Origin: CAVVDY01 sp963815775
GTDB lineage: Bacteria > Acidobacteriota > Terriglobia > Terriglobales > Acidobacteriaceae
Direction: 5' to 3'
Assembly (NCBI GenBank): GCA_963815775.1
Contig: CAWFIB010000026.1
Coordinates: 95,868-159,867 of the forward strand
Length of the DNA: 64,000 nt
A program made the position numbers and the translations under genes. The notes under the pieces are model-generated. The model saw only the letters and a list, made by a program, of their open reading frames with translations. It made no database searches and was not told the DNA's origin. Below, piece by piece: positions 59,403 to 64,000 of this stretch (positions are counted from its first letter, which is position 1; each line of letters begins with the position of its first letter).

Positions 59403-59834
59403 ATGGCAAAGAAGATTACAGGTTCGGTGAAGTTGCAGATTGCGGCGGGCAAGGCCACGCCGGCGCCCCCGGTGGGCCCCGCGCTGGGCCAGGCGCAGAT
59501 CAACATCATGGAGTTCTGCAAGCAGTTCAACGCCCGCACCAGCGCCAAGGAAATGGATGGGCTGATCATTCCGGTCGTGGTCACGGTTTACAGCGACCGC
59601 TCGTTCACGTTCATCACCAAGACACCGCCGGCGGCCATTCTGTTGAAGCGCGCTGCGGGTGTGGCCAAGGGATCGGGCACGCCGAACAAAGACAAGGTCG
59701 GCACGGTCACCGAGAAGCAGGTGATGGAAATCGCCAAGCAGAAGATGCCTGACCTGAATGCCGCCTCGATTGAAGCGGCGGTGAACAGCGTGAAGGGTAC
59801 CGCGCGCTCGATGGGCATCGACGTCACGGCGTAA
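59403..59834 (+). CDS. rplK: 50S ribosomal protein L11
   Basis: 143 residues. KITGSVKLQIAAGKATPAPPVGPALGQ and NIMEFCKQFNART are the conserved L11 N-terminus; the C-terminal rRNA-binding domain includes GSGTPNKDKVG. GAGAGAAC precedes the ATG. It forms the GTPase-associated region of the ribosome. Confidence 0.98.
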   Translation: MAKKITGSVKLQIAAGKATPAPPVGPALGQAQINIMEFCKQFNARTSAKEMDGLIIPVVVTVYSDRSFTFITKTPPAAILLKRAAGVAKGSGTPNKDKVGTVTEKQVMEIAKQKMPDLNAASIEAAVNSVKGTARSMGIDVTA

Positions 59835-59849
59835 AGCGAATTGCCCTCG

Positions 59850-59917
59850 CGGGCTAAAGCCGGCTCGGGTTTGATGTGGAAGCGGTTGTACGGCACGGCT
59901 GAAGCCGTGCCCCTTCA
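59850..59917. repeat. Bipartite REP-like element, inverted, in the rplK-rplA gap
   Basis: GCGGGCTAAAGCCGGC (about 59849-59864) and GGCACGGC-TGAA-GCCGTGCC (59892-59911) followed by CCTTCAAAA: the reverse orientation of the element at 4480-4545. Confidence 0.8.
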
Positions 59918-60018
59918 AAAATGCAGGTGCTGGACGCTGGCCTCAAGGCCAGCTCTACCAAGTCGTAGAGACCACGGCGGTCCAGAACAGCGGGCAGCGG
60001 TGGGAGACAAGGAATGCA

Positions 60019-60726
60019 ATGAAGAAATCCGGAAAAAACATCGAGAAGGCACGGAAAGAGATTGAAGCGCGTCACTACACGCTTCAGGACGCCGTGCCAT
60101 TGCTGCAAAAGGTGAAGTTCGCCAAGTTCGACGAGACGGTGGACCTCACCATGCGCCTGGGAGTCGATCCCAAGCACGCCGACCAGATGGTGCGCGGCAC
60201 CGTGATTCTGCCGCATGGACTGGGCAAGACGAAGAAGGTGCTGGTCATCGCATCGGGCGAAAAGGTACGCGAAGCCGAGGCCGCAGGTGCTGACTTCGTC
60301 GGCGGCGAGGACATGGTAGAGAAGATCCAGAAGGAAAACTGGACCGACTACGACGCGGTCATCGCCACCCCCGACATGATGAAGTCGGTGGGCCGGCTGG
60401 GCAAGGTGCTGGGTCCGCGCGGACTGATGCCGAACCCTAAGACGGGGACGGTGACCTTCGATGTCGCGTCCGCCGTCAAGGAAACCAAGGCCGGCAAAGT
60501 TGAGTTCCGTACCGACAAGACGGCGTTGGTACACGTGCCGGTGGGCAAGATTTCATTTACGCCCGACAAATTGGTGGAAAACGCCGCGACGGTGATCACC
60601 AGTGTGATCAAAGCGAAGCCCACGGTCGCCAAGGGAAAGTACATCAAGGGCTGCTATCTGAGCTCCACCATGGGCCCGGGCGTCGCGATTGACACTGCGC
60701 CGGTGGAAGCGGCAGCAAAGGCATAG
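60019..60726 (+). CDS. rplA: 50S ribosomal protein L1
   Basis: 235 residues. YTLQDAVPLLQKVKFAKFDETVDL, LGKVLGPRGLMPNPKTGTV and GPGVAIDT are standard L1 blocks. AAGGA lies upstream of the ATG. It binds 23S rRNA and can repress its own mRNA in many bacteria. Confidence 0.98.
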   Translation: MKKSGKNIEKARKEIEARHYTLQDAVPLLQKVKFAKFDETVDLTMRLGVDPKHADQMVRGTVILPHGLGKTKKVLVIASGEKVREAEAAGADFVGGEDMVEKIQKENWTDYDAVIATPDMMKSVGRLGKVLGPRGLMPNPKTGTVTFDVASAVKETKAGKVEFRTDKTALVHVPVGKISFTPDKLVENAATVITSVIKAKPTVAKGKYIKGCYLSSTMGPGVAIDTAPVEAAAKA

Positions 60727-60728
60727 GC

Positions 60729-60803
60729 CCTGCGGGGCTAAAGCCCCTGATTTGCAAAGGCCGAGACGGCACGACTGGAATCGTGCCCCTTCAAATCAGA
60801 GTC
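60729..60803. repeat. Bipartite REP-like element, inverted, in the rplA-rplJ gap
   Basis: GGGGCTAAAGCCCC followed by GGCACGACTGGAATCGTGCC and CCTTCAAA. It occupies almost the whole 93-bp gap, where the L10 leader often resides. Confidence 0.8.
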
Positions 60804-60819
60804 TAAAAGAGGATCGGAC

Positions 60820-61368
60820 ATGGCAGTTACCAGAGCGAAAAAGATCGAGCAGGTTGAAAAACTTAGCGAAGAGCTGCAGCAGGCCAGCCACGCCATTGTT
60901 GGCACGTTTGCCAAGCTGACGGTGGAGAAGGACTTCGAGCTCCGCAAGGCGGTACGCGGCGCAGGCGCGAAATATCGCGTGGTCAAGAACACCCTGGTGG
61001 AGCGCGCGGCCAAGGGCAGCCCGGTGGAAGAGGCGCTGAAGGAGCTGGCCGGGGTCACGTCGGTTGCCTACACCAGCGGCGATCCGGTGGCGCTGGCCAA
61101 GGCGCTCAGCAAGTACGCCAAGGACCACCCGGAATATACCTTCAAGGCAGGCATCGTCGAAGGCCGCGTCATTCAGATCAAGGACATCGACGCGCTGGCA
61201 AGCATGCCGTCGAAGGAAGAAATCTATGCCCGGCTGCTGATGCTGATGAATGCTCCAGCGCAGCGCCTGGTCACGGTAATGAACGCCGTGGGCCGCGACC
61301 TGGCAGTGGTGATCGGCCAGGGCGTCGAGCAGAACAAGTTTGCCGGGGGCGAAGCTCCCGGCGCGTAG
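60820..61368 (+). CDS. rplJ: 50S ribosomal protein L10
   Basis: 182 residues, normal for L10. ELRKAVRGAGAKYRVVKNTL and EGRVIQIKDIDALASMPSKEE are conserved blocks. It anchors the L7/L12 stalk. Autoregulatory leader structures were not resolved because the upstream gap is filled by a REP element. Confidence 0.97.
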   Translation: MAVTRAKKIEQVEKLSEELQQASHAIVGTFAKLTVEKDFELRKAVRGAGAKYRVVKNTLVERAAKGSPVEEALKELAGVTSVAYTSGDPVALAKALSKYAKDHPEYTFKAGIVEGRVIQIKDIDALASMPSKEEIYARLLMLMNAPAQRLVTVMNAVGRDLAVVIGQGVEQNKFAGGEAPGA

Positions 61369-61606
61369 GGGATTGTCGGCGGAATAGGGGTCCTTCGACT
61401 CCGGCGGCGAAAGAAGCCGCCTCCGCTCAGGATGACAATCTTTGAAGTTTAACGAGTTTGGAAGCGCGCGAGCGCTTCCGCAGGGATTGAGTTATCCGTT
61501 GTGAGGCGTGCTTCCTGCGTGATGTCTGGCATGCGGGTGGGCACACTGGAAGCCTCAGGGCGATAACGAAATCAAACACAACGAATAACGAATATCGGAG
61601 AAACAC
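61369..61606. other. rplJ-rplL gap with dispersed repeat
   Basis: A TCCTTCGACTCC sequence and an inverted CGCTCAGGATGACA sequence bracket GGCGGCGAAAGAAGCCGCC (about 61400-61435). This is the common acidobacterial TCATCCTGAGCG repeat inserted in the ribosomal operon. Confidence 0.6.
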
Positions 61607-61993
61607 ATGGCGGATCTGCAGCAGTTGGAAGATTCAATCGTAGGCCTGTCGCTTCTGGATGCGGCGGCCCTGGTGAAGAAGTTGGAAGAGCGTCTCGGCG
61701 TCTCGGCAGCGGTTGCGGCCCCTGTCATGATGGCGGGCGCGGCCGGTGCGGGCGCGGCGGCTGCGGCCCCGGCGGAAGAGAAGACGGAGTTCACCGTCGT
61801 CCTGACCGCTGCCGGCGCGAACAAGATCAACGTGATCAAGGCTGTCCGTGAAGTCACCAGCCTCGGTCTGAAGGAAGCCAAGGACCTGGTCGATGGCGCT
61901 CCCAAGACCGTCAAGGAAGGCATCTCCAAGGACGAAGCCGAGGCCATCAAGAAGAAGTTCACCGAAGCAGGCGCAACTGTCGAGGTGAAGTAA
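61607..61993 (+). CDS. rplL: 50S ribosomal protein L7/L12
   Basis: 128 residues. The N-terminal dimerisation helices (QLEDSIVGLSLLDAAALVKKLE), an Ala/Gly-rich hinge and the C-terminal domain (EFTVVLTAAGANKINVIK, VREVTSLGLKEAKDLVDGAP) are complete. It recruits translation factors. Confidence 0.98.
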   Translation: MADLQQLEDSIVGLSLLDAAALVKKLEERLGVSAAVAAPVMMAGAAGAGAAAAAPAEEKTEFTVVLTAAGANKINVIKAVREVTSLGLKEAKDLVDGAPKTVKEGISKDEAEAIKKKFTEAGATVEVK

Positions 61994-62650
61994 GTTTTTG
62001 TCCCGCTGTGGCTCCCACGATAGCCCAATCAAGGCGATCGTGGGGGCAGCAGCGAGGACGCTTGACTCCGGAGAGCTGGCCGGAGTGCTTAGGCTGCTGC
62101 CGCTGCGGGCGACCGGGCGGTAGCTAACGTACTTCTCCACGTGGGAGCGGCCGTGGAGAGGCGCGATGAAGCCGTGGAAGCTGAACGATGCTTAACAGCG
62201 GGCATCGTGGAATTCCCGGGCATCGTGGAAGCCGATGTTTCCTCTAATCGGCAAACACAGCAGGTGAGTGGCAGGCGGCAAGCTGAACCTCGAGGCATCA
62301 GCTCAGGTGCATGAGGCAGGCAAGCCGAGGACAAGACCTGAAGATACTGGCACGGGAAGAAATTCATCTTTCGGCAGGAAGCAATTGGCCGAATTCCCGG
62401 ACTGTTTGGTTACGGGATTGCTCAACGCCTCAAGCGGCGCTTGCGGGGACGTTTGTCTCTACGAGCGCGCTCGTCTTTTTGCGCGATTCTCGGACCAGGC
62501 TTTTCTTAGATTCAGACTGCTACACCGCGGCGGCGTTGTTCCCCGCCGCCAACCAACGTCCAGGTGCGACCTTCGCCCCGGGGAGCGCGACATCAGCGCT
62601 CACTGCGGCCCCCGCCAAGCCTGGCCGGAACTGATTTAGGAGCTTTATAC
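61994..62650. other. 657-bp rplL-rpoB intergenic region
   Basis: Unusually long for this junction. It contains the tandem direct repeat GGGCATCGTGGAA (about 62200-62212 and 62219-62230). Open frames exist on both strands but lack ribosome sites and family features. GGAG before the rpoB ATG (62638-62641) serves rpoB. Confidence 0.6.
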
Positions 62651-64000
62651 ATGGCGCAACAGAAAACTGCCAACAGAAATCGGTTCGACTTTTCCAAGAT
62701 TCCGGCGACCATTCAGATTCCTAACCTCATCGAGGTGCAGAAGCGTTCCTATGACCGCTTTCTGCAGATGGATGCCCTGCCGAGCGAACGAGATGACGCC
62801 GGTTTGCAGGCGGTATTTCAGTCCGTGTTTCCGATCACGGACTTTCGCAACGTGTCGCAGCTGGATTTTGTCGAGTTCGCGATCGGCAACTGGGAGTGCA
62901 AGTGCGGCCACCTCAAGGGGCTGAACCACCTGCGCACTACCTGCCGTAGCTGCGGCGCGACGGTCAAGACCGATCCCTTCCACCTGGGCGATGTGCTATG
63001 CACCAAGTGCGGCACATACAACGCCAACACCCCCGACTTTTGTAACAAGTGCGGCGATCCAGTCGGATTGCAACTGAAGTACGACGTGGCCGAGTGCGAA
63101 GAGCGCGGCATGACTTATTCCGCGCCGCTGAAGGTCACGATGCGTTTGACCATCTACGACAAGGACCCGGAGACCGGCAACCGATCCATCCGCGACATGA
63201 AGGAGCAGGAAGTCTTCTTCGGCGACATTCCGCTGATGACCACCAACGGCACCTTCATCATCAACGGGACGGAGCGCGTCATCGTCAGCCAGTTGCACCG
63301 TTCGCCGGGCGTGTTCTTCGAAACCGCCAACAACCGCACCTACTTCCTGGGCAAGATCATTCCCTATCGCGGCTCGTGGGTAGAGTTCGAGTACGACCAG
63401 AAGAACATTCTGTATGTGCGCATCGACCGCAAGCGCAAGTTCCTGGGCAGCATCTTCCTGCGCGCCCTGGGCCTGCGCTCAGACGAGGACATCCTGCGCA
63501 CGTTCTACACCGTCGACCGGCTGGCGCTGCGTGACAACAAGATTTACTGGACGCTGGAGCCGGGAGTCGATCACCCCACCAACCTGCTGGGCATGAAGCT
63601 GGCCCATCGCATCGCCACCAAGAGCGGTGAGGAGATCGCGCACTCCGGGCGCAAGGTAACGCACGCGGTGATGAAGGAGATCCAGAAGCACAAGATCTCC
63701 GAAATCGAAGTCGACCTCAGCGATCTGGAAGGCGCATTCGTTGCGGCTGACGTCGTCGACGTCAACACCGGCGAGGTGCTGCTTGAGGCCAACTCCGAGC
63801 TGACGGCCGACAAGCTGTCGAAGATGCTCGAAGCCGGCGTCGCCGAGGTGCACGTGTTCTTCCCCGAGCGCGACGATGTGGGCACGGTCATCAGCGCCAC
63901 CCTGCGCCGCGATTCGGTCAAGACACCGCAGGAAGCGCTGATCGAGATCTACCGCAAACTGCGTCCCGGCGATCCGCCGACGCTGGACACCGCGACCTCG
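62651..64000 (+). CDS. rpoB: RNA polymerase beta subunit, N-terminal part (partial)
   Basis: First 450 residues; the gene continues beyond the window. Standard blocks are FDFSKIPATIQIPNLIEVQKRSYDRF, APLKVTMRLTIYDK, IPLMTTNGTFIINGTERVIVSQLHRSPG and YRGSWVEFEYDQK. Residues 78-137 carry eight cysteines in pairs (C83/C85, C98/C101, C117/C120, C131/C134), predicting two zinc ribbons inserted at a place where E. coli beta has none. The start ATG follows AGGAG. Confidence 0.97.
   Translation, partial: MAQQKTANRNRFDFSKIPATIQIPNLIEVQKRSYDRFLQMDALPSERDDAGLQAVFQSVFPITDFRNVSQLDFVEFAIGNWECKCGHLKGLNHLRTTCRSCGATVKTDPFHLGDVLCTKCGTYNANTPDFCNKCGDPVGLQLKYDVAECEERGMTYSAPLKVTMRLTIYDKDPETGNRSIRDMKEQEVFFGDIPLMTTNGTFIINGTERVIVSQLHRSPGVFFETANNRTYFLGKIIPYRGSWVEFEYDQKNILYVRIDRKRKFLGSIFLRALGLRSDEDILRTFYTVDRLALRDNKIYWTLEPGVDHPTNLLGMKLAHRIATKSGEEIAHSGRKVTHAVMKEIQKHKISEIEVDLSDLEGAFVAADVVDVNTGEVLLEANSELTADKLSKMLEAGVAEVHVFFPERDDVGTVISATLRRDSVKTPQEALIEIYRKLRPGDPPTLDTATS

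Noticed and set aside
62268..62639. Open frames in the rplL-rpoB gap
   Set aside because: Mixed composition, no ribosome site, no recognisable family; kept as unexplained spacer.

Overview
The window is a piece of a high-GC chromosome that looks like an Acidobacteriota (Terriglobia/Koribacter-like) genome. Reasons: the RNA polymerase beta subunit carries a Cys-rich insertion, there is a relic of an acidobacterial-type FtsX/MacB permease, a Cys/His-cluster protein family typical of that phylum is present, and the intergenic gaps are packed with short REP-like hairpins. This assignment rests on recalled family patterns and no search was run.

Layout. 0-12 kb: chromosomal genes including an exported glycine-zipper protein, two serine hydrolases (one fused to a NamZ-like domain), murA, a Fur-family regulator with two matching palindromes, a tagatose-bisphosphate-type aldolase, an altered metallophosphoesterase and rmuC. 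12-16.2 kb: accessory, repeat-rich stretch with vapBC, a REP-associated transposase (RAYT) flanked by 12-bp-stem hairpins, an orphan left end of the same element, a secreted 19-residue repeat protein and a frameshifted gene. 16.4-34.6 kb: metabolic, transport and repair genes (Nramp-like transporter, MOSC protein, DinB-like proteins, aminotransferase, MFS exporter, glgX, hemL, APC permease, UdgX-type glycosylase, prepilin peptidase, BON lipoprotein, LuxR-type response regulator). 34.9-41.3 kb: accessory genes with an intact IS1595-type element, a beta-helix protein, a decayed alpha/beta hydrolase, a second RAYT and a PQQ-propeller protein. 41.6-54.6 kb: hpnJ (hopanoid cyclitol ring formation), a three-gene adaptor/TPR/TolC operon, queF, a small lower-GC three-gene island with a retropepsin-like protein and a DUF5678 protein, pccB-like carboxyltransferase, thiL and an M23 peptidase. 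54.9-64 kb: the ancient translation/transcription cluster tRNA-Thr, tRNA-Tyr, tRNA-Gly, tRNA-Thr, tuf, rpmG, tRNA-Trp, secE, nusG, rplK, rplA, rplJ, rplL, rpoB, with rpoB running off the right edge.

How it fits together. The right end is a growth-rate-linked housekeeping block, but it is interrupted by lineage-specific material: a small membrane protein between tRNA genes, a truncated tRNA-Gly copy, a retropepsin-like gene between nusG and rplK, and REP elements in the rplK-rplA and rplA-rplJ gaps. The two RAYT copies, whose downstream hairpin is encoded by the last codons of the gene, plus the solo hairpin copy, offer a clear view of a transposase/REP system. The most system-like unknown is the compact 48.0-49.6 kb operon.
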